The position numbers were made by a program, and so were the translations under genes. From Vitellaria paradoxa (taxonomy: Eukaryota > Streptophyta > Magnoliopsida > Ericales > Sapotaceae): DNA of 64,000 nt. This document shows, piece after piece, positions 1 through 11,609 of this stretch. Position 1 is the first letter of the stretch; every line of letters begins with the position of its first letter. The DNA lies in assembly GCA_019916065.1 (NCBI GenBank), contig CM034234.1, positions 10,321,844 through 10,385,843 on the forward strand, given 5' to 3'. The notes beneath the pieces were generated by a model. That model had not been told where the DNA came from and searched no databases. It saw only the letters and a program-made list of their open reading frames with translations.

Positions 1-930
1 AATAATTTTTGTTTCATTTGTATTTTTAAAAATATATATATAATAAATTTTAATTTATTTTATAAGTTAATCAAATAAAAAATTATTCCATTTCAATTTA
101 TTTATTAATTTTTACTATTTTCCTTATCATAATGATTTTATTTTATTTTTTTACAAATCTTTCATAATTTATTTATTTTGATATTTATTATACTAAAATT
201 TTATTCCATTATATTATTTTTAAAATATATTACTAGATTATGAGAATTAAAAAGGTTATATAAAACTTTGAGGTAATGACAAGAGTTAAAATGATAAAAG
301 TTTATAAACAAAAGGAAAGTAAAAAAATAATTTTTTTATTTGATTAAATTATAAAACAATATACAATAAAATTTATTTTCATATATTTTTTAAAATATAA
401 ATTATTTTAGTCTTTAAAATTTTTTTTTCCTATTCTCTTGTAAAGGTAATGGTGTTTATTTAAATTTATAAATATTTTCTTTATAAAAAATAATTATGTT
501 GTTTCAAATTAAGCAGAAAAATAACTAATAAAAAAGATAATTTTGTTTAAAATAATAAAAAAATATAAGATAAAATAAAAGGGGGCTACTTGAAATTACA
601 ATCAGGTTCGCCCTTCCAAATAATTTGCGCCAAAAAAAGGCTTGTGTGGAAACGAAGATCATCCGTATCTTCCCGTTATTCGGAAAATCATTAGTCGAGG
701 GTCGAATATAGCTGTATTCACCGAGGCTAAGGTTTGATCGGAATCAACAGAGGGATTGGTTTGGTGCTGCGAGGGCGAAGCTTATATATCTCCGTGCCGC
801 TTGCTGCGTGGAGTAGAACTCGGCGACGAAGCAAGAAAGAAATTGCGACTGCCTAATCATCATCCCGCTTCTTTCCTAAATCGATATCGATTTCTGATAA
901 CCACTTTCACCCGATGCAATTCACCTCCAT
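1..930. other. AT-rich intergenic DNA and upstream region of the MADS gene
   Basis: Positions 1-590 are very AT-rich, with homopolymer runs and no convincing coding frame. From about 600 the base composition becomes balanced, as expected for the promoter and leader of the MADS-box gene at 1043. No RNA gene or intact transposon is visible here. Confidence 0.6.
627..634 (-). promoter_or_regulatory. E2F-like site (TTTGGCGC)
   Basis: Read on the minus strand, this octamer matches the plant E2F consensus WTTSSCGS exactly. It lies about 410 bases upstream of the MADS start codon, where base composition turns from intergenic to promoter-like. A match this short can occur by chance, so the assignment is tentative. 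Confidence 0.25.
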
Positions 931-931
931 C

Positions 932-943
932 ATATATATATAT
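932..943 (+). promoter_or_regulatory. possible TATA box of the MADS gene
   Basis: A short TATATATATA run lies about 100 bases before the ATG at 1043. If it works as a TATA box, transcription would start near 965-975 and the leader would be about 70 bases. Its last bases overlap an upstream ATG at 942 that opens an 18-codon frame ending at 995. That frame would be in the mRNA only if transcription starts further upstream. Confidence 0.35.
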
Positions 944-1042
944 GTTATGTGCGAGGGCAGGATTCGCAACGCACCTCATCAGTGAATTTCAGTAAGAGGG
1001 AGGAGGCGAATTTTAGTGAGAGAAACTAAGAGGGAAGAGGAG

Positions 1043-1480
1043 ATGGGTACCGGTAAGAAGAAGATTGAGATAAAGTTGCAGGAGAAAAAGCAGTACAGAA
1101 GGGTTACATTCTCGAAGAGACGCCAGGGTCTCTTTAAGAAAGCCAGCGTCCTTCGCTCCACTACTGGCGCCGACATTGCCGTGATCACTTTCTCACCGGC
1201 CGGCCGGCCTTACGTCCACGCTGATCCTTCATTCGATGCCGTCATCGAGCGCTACCTGCAGTCAGAGAGCGTTGACGGTAACGACGGTGAGGGGACAGAA
1301 GGCATTAACGGTGATGGCGGTGAGGGGAAAGCGAAGTCTTGGTTGGAAGCTCTGGAAGGGATGGATCCCCAAGGTGTCGAAAATCTTCTTCTGATGAAGC
1401 ACAAGATGGAGGAGATTGTTGGGAAGATTTGTCAGCTTATTGACCTACATTTGGCTGATTCTTTTGCTGATTTTTTTTAA
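1043..1480 (+). CDS. type I MADS-box transcription factor (AGL61/AGL62-like)
   Basis: This intronless gene encodes a 145-residue nuclear DNA-binding protein. Residues about 4-60 form a MADS domain. KKIEIK, RRVTFSKRRQGLFKKAS and DIAVITFSPAGRPY are all visible, and these make the DNA-binding helix and the start of the dimerisation strands. The lack of introns and of a K-box coiled coil points to the plant type I (M-alpha) group, whose known members act mainly in female gametophyte, central cell and endosperm. Residues about 75-105 are rich in Gly, Asp and Glu, and the tail ends in Phe-Phe. The usual L-C-x-A-E stretch of the domain is replaced by STTGAD. At 145 residues it is shorter than most AGL62-like proteins. 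I chose the ATG at 1043 because the frame upstream of it (to 1016) opens only with GTG. The exact orthologue is uncertain. Confidence 0.88.
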   Translation: MGTGKKKIEIKLQEKKQYRRVTFSKRRQGLFKKASVLRSTTGADIAVITFSPAGRPYVHADPSFDAVIERYLQSESVDGNDGEGTEGINGDGGEGKAKSWLEALEGMDPQGVENLLLMKHKMEEIVGKICQLIDLHLADSFADFF

Positions 1481-1629
1481 GGTTTAAGGCTTTTTTTTTG
1501 GGGGGTGGGGGGAGTAGTCTGCAAGTTTTGTTCATATCATTCTGTCTTAATTTGTGGTCTCTGTTTTTCGCTCTTTGAGTGGTTTGATCTCCCTTCTTGA
1601 ATCAAAATATTATTTTGTAGATTTAGGCC

Positions 1630-1990
1630 CTCTTTGGCATCCTGAACAAACTCCAAAAATTACTATAAATCTTCAACAATTCTTGTACTTCTAATTTTTC
1701 TGTTATTATTAATTTCAAAAAATTTTAATATTTCGTTAAAAAAATAAAAAATATGAAAGTAAATTAATCAAACGTGTAAATTATTTTTATAATCATATTC
1801 TTTGTGTCGAAATCTTTTAAACGAGTATCATTATCGTTATTTTATGTGAATTTTTTTGAATCCGTGGGAACAGATTTGAAAAATTGTTCTCACGATTTGG
1901 TACTATTCAGAAAAAAAACAGACATCAAAATTAATCACAAATTATATTTTATCTCAATTTATCTTGCTTTTTCTTATTCCAGATGGAACC
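1630..1990 (+). mobile_element. MITE-like repeat, family A copy 1
   Basis: This stretch aligns along most of its length with the reverse complement of 46721-47108. Shared landmarks, in order, are a TTTGGCAT-type left end, ATTTCAAAAAATT, TAATATTTCG, TCATATTCTT, GAATCCGTG with an inverted partner CTCACG, and ATTTTATCTCAATTTATCTT near the right end. It has no coding capacity. Small size and several copies fit a non-autonomous DNA element. Confidence 0.6.
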
Positions 1991-3089
1991 TTAGTTTTAG
2001 GTCAATGTCGACAAAATCAACAAACTCCAATTACATTTGTTGATGGGTGTTTTAATGTACCTAATAACTACTGACCCCCCCCCCCCCTCTTTTTTATATT
2101 TACAATGAACTGAATTAATATAAATTTTTTTGCATGGGTTATTTTCTGGTACAAATTTTCCTGTCCCTCCAACTTATTACAATGCAGTTTTGCATGAGAT
2201 GGTAGACAAAACCAATTCAGACGACGTTTTTTTCATAAAAATACAGTCCAATACATGGACTCCCGCCTATGCGAAGTTTGAGAACAGGCGGTACATGTAG
2301 TAACCGAAGTCTGAGTGAGGACTATGTAAGTCTAACTAGCGACGAAGTCAGAATTTTGAATCTGAGGATCAAAAAAAAAAAATTATTATTAATATGATAA
2401 ATTATATTTAACAAAGAAAATTTAAATTAATATATATATATATGTATGTATAGATAATACAATTAATTGGATTTTTAAATTTTAGATTATATATAGCAAT
2501 TAAAAAAATAATTAAATTTTAAAGAGGTTGGTTCATAATCCAAATTTTTTAACGCAAAAACATATATGAGTTACTAGTAGTGTTTTTTTGAACAAGATTA
2601 ATCATTTTTTTTTTAAATTTTAAGGGAAATCGAATCATAATATAAATTTTTTTTATCAAAAAATTACATAAACGTGTGACATTTTTTATAACTCAAGAGG
2701 GCCATGGTCTCTCAATCCCTCTTTAGCTTTGTCGCTAGTCTGACAAAAGGGAATATATATAGTAATTGAAGCTAAGTATGAGCGACGTTTGTAGTGTAAC
2801 CTATGATAAACTAGACAAGAACTTTTCCTAAAGAAAATGCACCGACGAAACAATTAAAGGACTTTGCCGGCTTAACATGGGGGGCTTTTTGAAAGGGCAA
2901 AAAAATTTTAATTTTTACCACCTTTTCTTGACCTTCTCTCGTTAAAATTTAACAAGTGTTATTTTTATATCTTTTTTTTTTTCGGTAAAAGTTGATCATT
3001 CAAACAAAAAAATGACACCAATTTTTTTTGCAAAAGTTCGTCATCCAAACACCTTGTAAACTTCGAAAAAACTTGGAAGCACTGAAACT
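1991..3089. other. intergenic DNA with decayed repeat sequence
   Basis: There is no coding frame. The stretch includes a C-run near 2073-2087, AT-rich filler, and segments at about 2230-2370 and 2695-2830 that read like eroded transposon sequence. I cannot assign a family. Confidence 0.4.
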
Positions 3090-3437
3090 AATGATGGCAA
3101 TAGCTCGGCTCAAAATCTCCACCAGACCCACCCATGGGTGCAGAAAATAACTCAACACTCGTTATAGTATTTCTTATTTACATTGTGATTAGAATTTTAT
3201 AATGAATTAGTGGCGTTCGTATTATATTAATTTTTTGTTCTTTTTTTAAATAATTATTTTTATTATTCTGATTGCAAACATGTAATCTATTTTATATAAT
3301 AATTAAAAAAATAAAAATTTAACAAATAAATTAATAAAGAAGGGTCTCTTGCCCATCGTTCATTCATCAACTTAGAAAATAAGATATATATACCCTACGT
3401 GCTATCCAATGGGTATGATAAAATTGACATCCCTAAT
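3090..3437. mobile_element. possible small DNA transposon remnant
   Basis: The left end reads TAATGATGGCAAT, and the reverse complement of the right end reads TAGGGATGTCAAT. These are imperfect terminal inverted repeats about 350 bases apart. Internal pieces such as CCCATGGGTG and CCAATGGGTATG are typical of a common plant repeat type; the similar segment at 51225 starts with AGAGATGTCAATAGG. No target-site duplication is evident. Confidence 0.35.
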
Positions 3438-3868
3438 TATAACTATACCAAGAAGATAAAAAAAAAATACCCGAAAGAAATCACAAGCTCGGCTGAAGCA
3501 AATAATACCCAGAAATAAGTAACGGTGAGAAGGGGAAAAAGCATCATAAACACCAAAAGTCCCCCCTCCTGGCCTCCGAGATAACAAAGTTCATTATTCT
3601 AGCCAGCCTGATGAAAACTGCTCCAAAAACAGCCAGTTCAAATAAAAAATAAACAACTAGGCTGCATCATCTGCTCTTCTTTCTTATCCTCAGAAGAAAG
3701 CACAGTACTCAATACCGTACAACATCCTTTGGGATCTTAAGGAGTGGGATGCATAATTTATATAGCCATCACAGAAAGCACAACTAAGGTCCCTGTTCTT
3801 CCTCCACTAAATCGTCCAATGCCACGACAAAACTTTCTAACAAAATGTGAAGAAATGAAAAACTATAG

Positions 3869-6800
3869 TCATGCAGCCATTCGACCTGATTCACGGTTCT
3901 TCGCTTCACCTTTGCGGTTCCAAACCGGGCTGGTCTCAATGAGCTTATGGGGAACAAGCTGTCTTTCCCGCTTAGTGAGCTTGCGGAAATTGTGGACTTT
4001 GAGCTTAGCTATCTTGGCCTCCTCATCCGGAGTTATTTCCCTCACAACCACTGTCAGTCTACACTCTGGTCTCACTTTTAACCCACACTTTCCTTTGGCA
4101 TGGTATGATATTCTCTTCTTATAGAAGCCTTTTCCAACGAATGCCTCAGCTGTAAGAAATGAGAGAATGTACAGTAAACAGAGCTCAACTATGCAAAAAA
4201 AAAGGAAAGGTCTATTTGCTGCAAGTACCAACAAGGAGACGCTCTGCATCTAACCCATGATTGTGGGTTGCGTTTGCCCTGGCTGAGTGTATAACCTGCA
4301 TGCGAAAGATTTCTATTACGTTGAAAAGGCAAAAATTGTTTTCCCTGTGATATTCTGGAACACTTTGAAGAACCAAGAAAAAGGATATGGATTTACTTAG
4401 GGTATACTAGAATGACTGCAATACTAAAATATCCTGAATCGTCAAATGGGGAACACCACTTCTATAATATAGTTCTTAGTAGAAATAATTGAGGAACAAA
4501 AAATTACATAAAGAAAATTCAACAGTTTGTCACCTGATATACAGTTTTAGCAGCTCGCTTTACCGTCACTTGCAACTGCAACAAGGCATCTTCCACACGC
4601 ATGCCACGAACTAATGCAGCAACCAAGTTCACCTTCTTAGGACTCTGAAAACAGCAAGGTGTTAAAATAAAGCATATCAAAATAAAAGGTAGGCATATCG
4701 AGAATTAAGATACAAAGCTTCTGCTCTGAAAGAAAACATCCAGTTTAACATTTTCTGTTTAACACACGGCAAATGATTGAACACGAAACTTCTGACAGCT
4801 AAGATCTTCACAGTTCAATACAGGTATAAGAACAGAAGGTGAAGCTTCCAGTTAAATGAGATAACTTGAGTGAGAACAACAATAAGGATCACAAAACTGT
4901 ACCCAAAAGGGGGGAAAATAAAATAAAATAAAATAATAAAAATAAAAACAAACAAAAGATACAGGGTGTTTGGGCATTACGTGGAAATGAAATAACTGAA
5001 TTCAAATTCAACAAGATGTGAACATTAGTTGTAAAATACGCATTACTAATATCATTGAAGAACTATAATTCACCTATGAGGTGTCTAAATGTACCATGTC
5101 ATGATTTTAGTTTAACAAGCATGCAGCTGAAATAAATATATCTCTTCAACCATGCAGTGTTGACCTCCTCCCAACTTTTGAAAATTAGTAAGTTGTGATG
5201 TAAATATATATATGTATATTATGTTCATTTCACATGCAAGACCATAACATGAATGCCATCAAAACGCTGCATTTATCAAAATCTCAGAAGAAACTTGAAA
5301 GAGGGAAGTGTGGGATATGATCTCCCTCCAGCATCCAATCATTCGCCGCAAAGGAGTTCACAGGTTGAAGACCACCATTCTTCAATATTAATGCTGTTCC
5401 ATCCACTTTTGGCCAGTGTCACTCCATATACAATTCATTATGCTACGATGCAAAAGAATGTCCAGTGACAAATAATGCCATCTCCTCTGTTATCAGTTGA
5501 CTTGAGTGTTGAGAGGGTAGAGTGAGGCCATTGCAAGCAGGTCTTGTTGAAGGCCTTTTGGGAAGGGGGCAACCACTCTAGTGGCTCGAGATTCTACCTT
5601 GGTGAAGTAAGGGGAGATTAAAGGAAACCAAGAGAGATTTCAGGGATTCTAAAGCAATTAAGGAGCAGTGAAGGAATTGAGGAAGGGCTGACACTAGGGG
5701 CCCTGCACTTGGCCATAGGCTGGTAGACGCTCATGTTGATGGGGCATAGGACCACCAACCACCGAAGAACAGTTGTGGCAGTGTGGCACTGACACAGTGC
5801 CATGATAGTCCAATGTGATTGTTGATAGACCGATGTCCCCTAATGGCATGGAGCACCAGAATTTTGTTACACACAATTGGCAACACTAGAGGTTATGAGA
5901 TGCATACCAACAAAATTATATCCCAAGGTGGACTCCTTTTTTTTTTTTTTTGGGGGGGGGGGGGGGTTCCCAAGGTGCACTATAGTAAAGGAATTTAGAG
6001 CAATTTAAATGGAAACACTAGAATTTTAACACATGATTGGTAAGAGTATAAATAACAATAAATTTGAATCGAGTGTTTGATGCCCAATACATATTGCCTG
6101 AAAGCTTTAGATTACTAAGAGATCTTAGCAGGTCATTCATAAGGAAGACAAAGTAAAGTAGCGTCTCCTACCTGTTTTATGCCTTTTAAAACCGCTTGCA
6201 CTTTTGAAGGTTTAGAGACTACTTTCTGGTCCTCAGTTTTCCCACTATTTAATGCCAAAACAGGTGTCAAAGGAGAGGGAATAGGTGAGGCATCAGATGA
6301 ATCAGTGAGCAACTTCCTTGAACTGGTAAACCCCTGGAATATTAATTAAAAAAAAAAAGGAACAAATTTTAACAGTTATACAATACAAATAGGGGGGGGG
6401 GGAGGGTAGAAACTGAGGCCCTTTATCTAAATCTACTTATTCAGTTTTCGGAAGGGTGGCCAACTCATAGAAAAGTATCCAAAAATCTCACCCAAAAAAA
6501 TAAAAAAAAAAAGCCCAAAGAGAAGCATAAATCCTAAAGTAGGGCTAGAAATGAAATATTTACATGTATTATCAAGTTGAAAAATAATTCTGACACAACA
6601 ATCTCAATAATGCTTTTTATCCTTTATGCGCATTCTGGCACTCCACACACAATTAAAGCCCATTTTTCAGCACACTCCAAGATGGTTTGGCATGGGGCAA
6701 CCTTATCAGGGAACAAAATATCTCTCACAATAGTGACTCACACTCCTAAGATAAAGAACTCTGTTTTCTGTTTTTGCTCGCCAGCTAAACAGATTTCCAA

Positions 6801-7481
6801 TTAAATAAAGGACAATAAGTTTGAAAATGACAAGTTAAACACTTGTCTGAATCCAGTAAAGTAATGGAAGAACACATTAGCATTACCAACTGTTGAAAAT
6901 ATTGATACAATGGCCTTGAGATGTTTAGACAAGATGAAGCCCGCAGGTTCTGTAAATTAGACAACCCGCCTGCAAAATTTTTCAATGCTAATTAACCATC
7001 AATATTTTTATAGTTAACATACCTTACAGTTTAAGAGACATGAAAACAAAAGTATATCCCAAGGCGCATGCTAGTAAGGACATCAAAGCAACATGATCTG
7101 TTGACTGAAAAGAGGGTAAGAGAGATTTTTCTTTTTCCTTTTTCCCAAGTAAAAAATTGTTTTTTCCATAGATAAAATATGTTTTATTCATTTAAAGCAT
7201 CAAGAGAGGTACAAGAACAAGTAAAATATCATTCATATGCAGTTCTACTACGGTCCTCCCAACCAAGTAAATCTTCAGGCCCGTATCTTTAGAGCATCAT
7301 ATCATCCGGAACAAGAATATTCTGCAACATGCTTTCATTCAAATTTAGTTATAGAAATACCAGGTATTAGGGGTGTCCTCGAGTGATGGCAAGAGAAGCC
7401 AGCAGAAGCATTGCAATTATGCTCCAATCTTTTCCCAACCTGACGGAGTACGGACTGCAATTGTCTCTGCCAGCCCACCAT
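3869..7481 (-). CDS. organellar (probably mitochondrial) large-subunit ribosomal protein uL22
   Basis: Six coding exons on the minus strand, 7481-7361, 6969-6887, 6333-6172, 4644-4534, 4295-4229 and 4149-3869, join in frame with GT-AG introns into a 274-residue protein. It opens with MVGWQRQLQSVLRQVGKR, a basic presequence-like end. The uL22 domain starts near residue 123 (SPKKVNLVAALVRG). It continues through VIHSARANATHNHGLD (from residue 160) and LVPHKLIETSPVWNR near the C-terminus. Proteins of this family line the peptide exit tunnel of the large ribosomal subunit. The long N-terminal extension, unlike bacterial L22 of about 110 residues, and my memory of similar Arabidopsis proteins (At4g28360 type) favour mitochondria. 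The first exon is non-coding (about 9600-9780), so a leader intron of about 2.1 kb precedes the ATG. Confidence 0.9.
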
Positions 7482-9790
7482 GACTTAAGCAGAAAAGTTC
7501 TCTTTACAAAGAATTTCCAGCTGGATAATAACAGAACATCTAGAGAAGAGGACAAAGAAAATTATTTATATTTTATAAAAAAAAAAGATATAGAAAAAGA
7601 AGAAAAAAAACATTGCGAACTCAAAAAAAATACATAAGGAAAAAGCTATAAAATTTTCAACATTTTACCTGCAATAAGATATTAAAAATTTAAAAAGAAG
7701 GTAGTGCACCAACATTTTCAAATAACTTTTCACAAAATATTCTCAAGGGCATGAAACCTTAAATATTTGCAGTAACATTTTGACAAATATTTCAAATTAC
7801 ACACAGGTGCAATATGGAATTCAAACAATAGCAGTAGTCCTCAAATAAAAGCCAGTTGTCAACCCAAGTTGCAATCAAGCAATCATTCCAGCATGACAAT
7901 GCATCCTCAAGTAAGCCCTCGAATTGATGTACTAAATATTAATTCATATTTGATAATATGTAGAGTGTACTAATCAGGGCAGACCTACATGAGGCTCAAT
8001 GAAAGGGCCCTATTTACTTGAAAAATTACACTAATATCTTATTGTTTTTATTCCTATTCATCAACAAATTGTACTTTTGCCGCTATTCTTTTTCCACTTT
8101 TTGCCCTCACTTACCTACAAATTGTATTTTTGCTCCCCATTGACTACAAATCCTGGCTCCACCCTGGTACTAATTTATTCAGTCAGTATGCATGGTATGA
8201 AATGCAATTTTACCCATTATCCTAGATGGAGCCAATATGGCAGGCAAATAGCATCGACAATAAGAAAAAAAAAATGAAATTGTCATCGTAGAAAACCTGG
8301 AAATAAAATTCATCCCCAACTATCAGTTGGGGTGATCGATTTCACATCCTTAAGTGGTCTCGTTTCAAGTACGCACTTCTTGCCTCTAGATACAATTTCA
8401 GAAAAAAGTACAATGTCATTTAGAATATTTTTTGAAAACATGAATAAAATAGTCTTTTGTAAAACATTTTAGATTAAAACAAACAGAGCATTACTTCTTG
8501 TGTGATGGACCCAATGAAGAATCTAAGAAATAGCTATTATTGCCAAGTGCGGGCACCAATCAATTTTGGAAAGCAAAAAATTCAAGCTCCTTAAAAATAT
8601 TTTGAACATAATGTGCCAAAAGCTAGTAATGTTTCCTAATAATATGAAAAACCAATGATTTATCTTGCCTTCACTCAGCTTTGAGGGGTCTATGAATATG
8701 AGGAGGCTAGCCCTCATTCTGCAGCAATCACCATGGGCTGCTAGGAAACAGACAATGACTATTTCTCTCTCATGCATTGATCGGCTCAGTCATTGCCAAC
8801 AATATCAGATGGTAGCCATTATTTCCCAAGCAGATCAAATACAATGTAGTCAAAACATCAACTGAATACATCTCAAACTAAAAATTACTACTGTTGCAAT
8901 ACACGTATCACATTCTTAAAGCTAGATCAAAAGCAATGCCTTCAGATCAGATGGTGACGCAAATTAGTCAGTAAATGGAAAAAAAAAATTCAATTGATTT
9001 AAAATTATGACAGATTTGACGAGCCAACAATTGCCGACAAGGTAAAAGCTTCTGCAACTACTTGTGAAATACAAGACAAAGTTTTCTAATATATCATGAA
9101 TCATCAAAAGTACAATTTCAATAACCAGTGTTAATGAAGGAAATAAAATTTTCAAATTAAAAGAGGGGGAAAAGAGCTGGCATTTCTTCAAACATGTGAT
9201 CGACATGTCAAGACAAACCACAACAATAATCCCGATCTTTTTGTTCACTTCAAACCATGAGTTTACTTCTTTATCTTCGTCAAAGGGAAAATCAACTTGA
9301 ACCTTAACCTAATTTAGATGGACTAAATAATTATGAAGCTTCTAAAAAGCGTGGCAAAGCCAAAATACCAAAATCAGCAACTCTCTATCATTTTAACTTT
9401 CTTTCTTTTCGAACCCAAACTCTTACAATATGAGACCCAGATCAAAAATTACAAACAAGTTCACAAACATGTACTATTCTCTACAGTCATATCCTGTCAC
9501 GCATATCGTGTATTTATATATATATTAATATATTAGTTCGTATCGCGTCTATATATAGAATGATGGTAGAGGGAAAACGAGAGAATGAAGTGGGATTACC
9601 TGAATGACGATGTCACCGGAGATTCGTCGGAGAAATTTCAACTCTGCAGAGCGAAGGAGAGCTGCGAGTCGGCTGCTTTCTCTCAGGTTCGCAGAGTGAC
9701 GACGGCGTTTGAGATTGAGAATAGAGAGCGAGGTTCCTATTTGGGTCCTGTTCGGGTTCTCACCAGGCCGGGCTATTTGCACCCTCCGCA
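7482..9790 (-). other. 5' leader of the uL22 gene: non-coding exon and long first intron
   Basis: A likely first exon runs from somewhere near 9780 down to 9600, where CAG is followed by a GTAATCCC donor at 9599 on the minus strand. It contains no ATG in any minus-strand frame. The ATG at 7481-7479 lies two bases inside the next exon, after a CTTAAG acceptor. The intron between (about 7484-9599) shows no other gene. The exon borders come from splice signals only. Confidence 0.55.
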
Positions 9791-11609
9791 GTTATGCAAT
9801 GTTTACCAAATTTTATTTTCACAATATTTTCATATTTTTTTTAAATTACAATAATAGGAAAACATTTCCCAAATTTTATAAAACAATTTAAAGTTATTCA
9901 TGAAGGATGGGACTTTTACAGACATTTCCTAAGATGCTTTTTGGAGACTCGTTCAAATTAAAATTTTTTCATCGGTTTTCAACTCTCTATTTTCTAGAAA
10001 CAAACCCACAAAAAAAAAAAGTAGAAAACAAAGTTAAAAGAACTAAACAAACGAAAATATTTTAAGGATTCATTGTCACAAAGTTTATTATAAGTAAAAA
10101 TATTTTTCATAATGTAAGTAATAAAATATTATTTTTAATCCTTAAGGCTAGTCTAGTGGATCAGAACCCACTTCATTAATAAAAGATAGTAAATTCGATT
10201 TTTTTTAATATTAAGGAGAGTATAGTGCAATTAAAAAAAATAAAAAATTAACTTTGCACTTATAATTAATAAGTGTCACTTTAGTAGTAGTTTGGTGTTT
10301 AATAAAAATTTTTTAAAATTGAAGAAAGTTTGTAAAAGTTAAAAATGTATTTGGTGAAAAAAGTTAAAGAAAATTATTAAAAGTTAATTTTTTTTTTTTT
10401 TTTGTTGGGGCAGCATCAAGCAGCCTCTAACTACTAACTTCTAATTATATTCTTAACTTTAAATTGATGGTTTTTTTTTTTTAAATGCCAAATGGAATTA
10501 AATTTTTATGACAAAAAGGCAGGAAAAATTCACATTTGTCTCTCACTTGTTATGTAAAATTGAACCTTAAGAACCAAGAGAAAATCATTCCCTTATTTTG
10601 CTCTTATGAGACCAAGCAATATGAAATTACCAAAAATTTAGAACTCATTTGATTTGTTTTTCTATTTCTTATTTTCTATTTTAAACTCATTTTTTATTTT
10701 ATCTTTTTAACAATAAAGAAAACATGTCAAAACTCATTTGGTTACCTATGTTTCCAAAATTTATTTTCGAAAATAAAAAATGATCTTACACATGAAATAA
10801 AAAATGACAAAAAGTCGTTTTGAGAATTTTTAACAAAAAACGAGGAAAATCTCAAAACAAAGAAAATAAAATATTTTCTATTTCCTCGTTTCAAAATTTT
10901 TAACACATAAAATAAAAATAAAAAACAGAAAATAAAAAAGTAAACCAAATGCCACATTAGGTGTTAACAAAAGCTTCCCAACTCTTAAGACATGAGAAAC
11001 CATATAAAGTTTAATCATAGAATTGTTGAACAGCTTCAGGTAGAGAGTGCAAAGTAACTTTGCCTAATGCTAATGATTTCAGAGAGAGGAATGAGTTACA
11101 TATAGTTACAAATGAAGTACTATGTATACACGTACAAACTACGTATAAAAAAATGATTAAAAATAAAAAGAAAAATCAAGTACAAAAAAATGTATTTTTT
11201 ATGTGAATTCTTCTATTTTTAAGCAATTTTTCATAATTTTTTTGAAGAATGACTTAAAAACTGCCATCATCAAAAAAGGAAATCAAATTTCAGTTCAAAA
11301 AAAAAAAAAAAACCCTGTTACCAAACCAAGCCTAAGTATGGGAATTTACAGCTAAAGAAGAAAATTACATGTAATTTTACTGATAAACCAAAGAAAGAGC
11401 AACACCAACTCCTTTAACTGGGAAAAGAAAATCAAATAATTAACCAATTTATGGGTACAGTTACAGCTAGACAATTGGTAATGAGCTGACTCAAGCTAAC
11501 CCTACAACTCATTAGTGCTCTCTCTGCGCCATATACTGGCAACCTTTCCAGCAATCCAGATTACACAAAGCACTTCCAACCCACAGGAACTTTCATCAGT
11601 ATATGGTTG
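9790..11609. other. intergenic DNA between the uL22 leader and the Myb/SANT gene
   Basis: AT-rich DNA with poly-T and poly-A runs. It holds one recognisable repeat (10640-10965). Bases just below 11610 are the 3' untranslated region of the minus-strand Myb/SANT gene. I see no other gene. Confidence 0.5.
10640..10965. repeat. AT-rich dispersed repeat (family B copy 1)
   Basis: It begins near ACTCATTTGATTTG and ends near AAACCAAATGCCACATTAGG. Internal landmarks are CTTACACATGAAATAAAAAATG and TCTCAAAACAAAG. The same order of pieces occurs at 17765-18052, and inverted at 18087-18400. This is a non-coding dispersed repeat, probably a MITE. Confidence 0.5.

Noticed and set aside
9549..9782. Minus-strand frame MQIARPGENP... 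ending in VIQ just before a donor site
   Set aside because: It opens with GTG, has a stop three codons upstream and contains no ATG. The real start of the uL22 protein is at 7481. This is the non-coding first exon.
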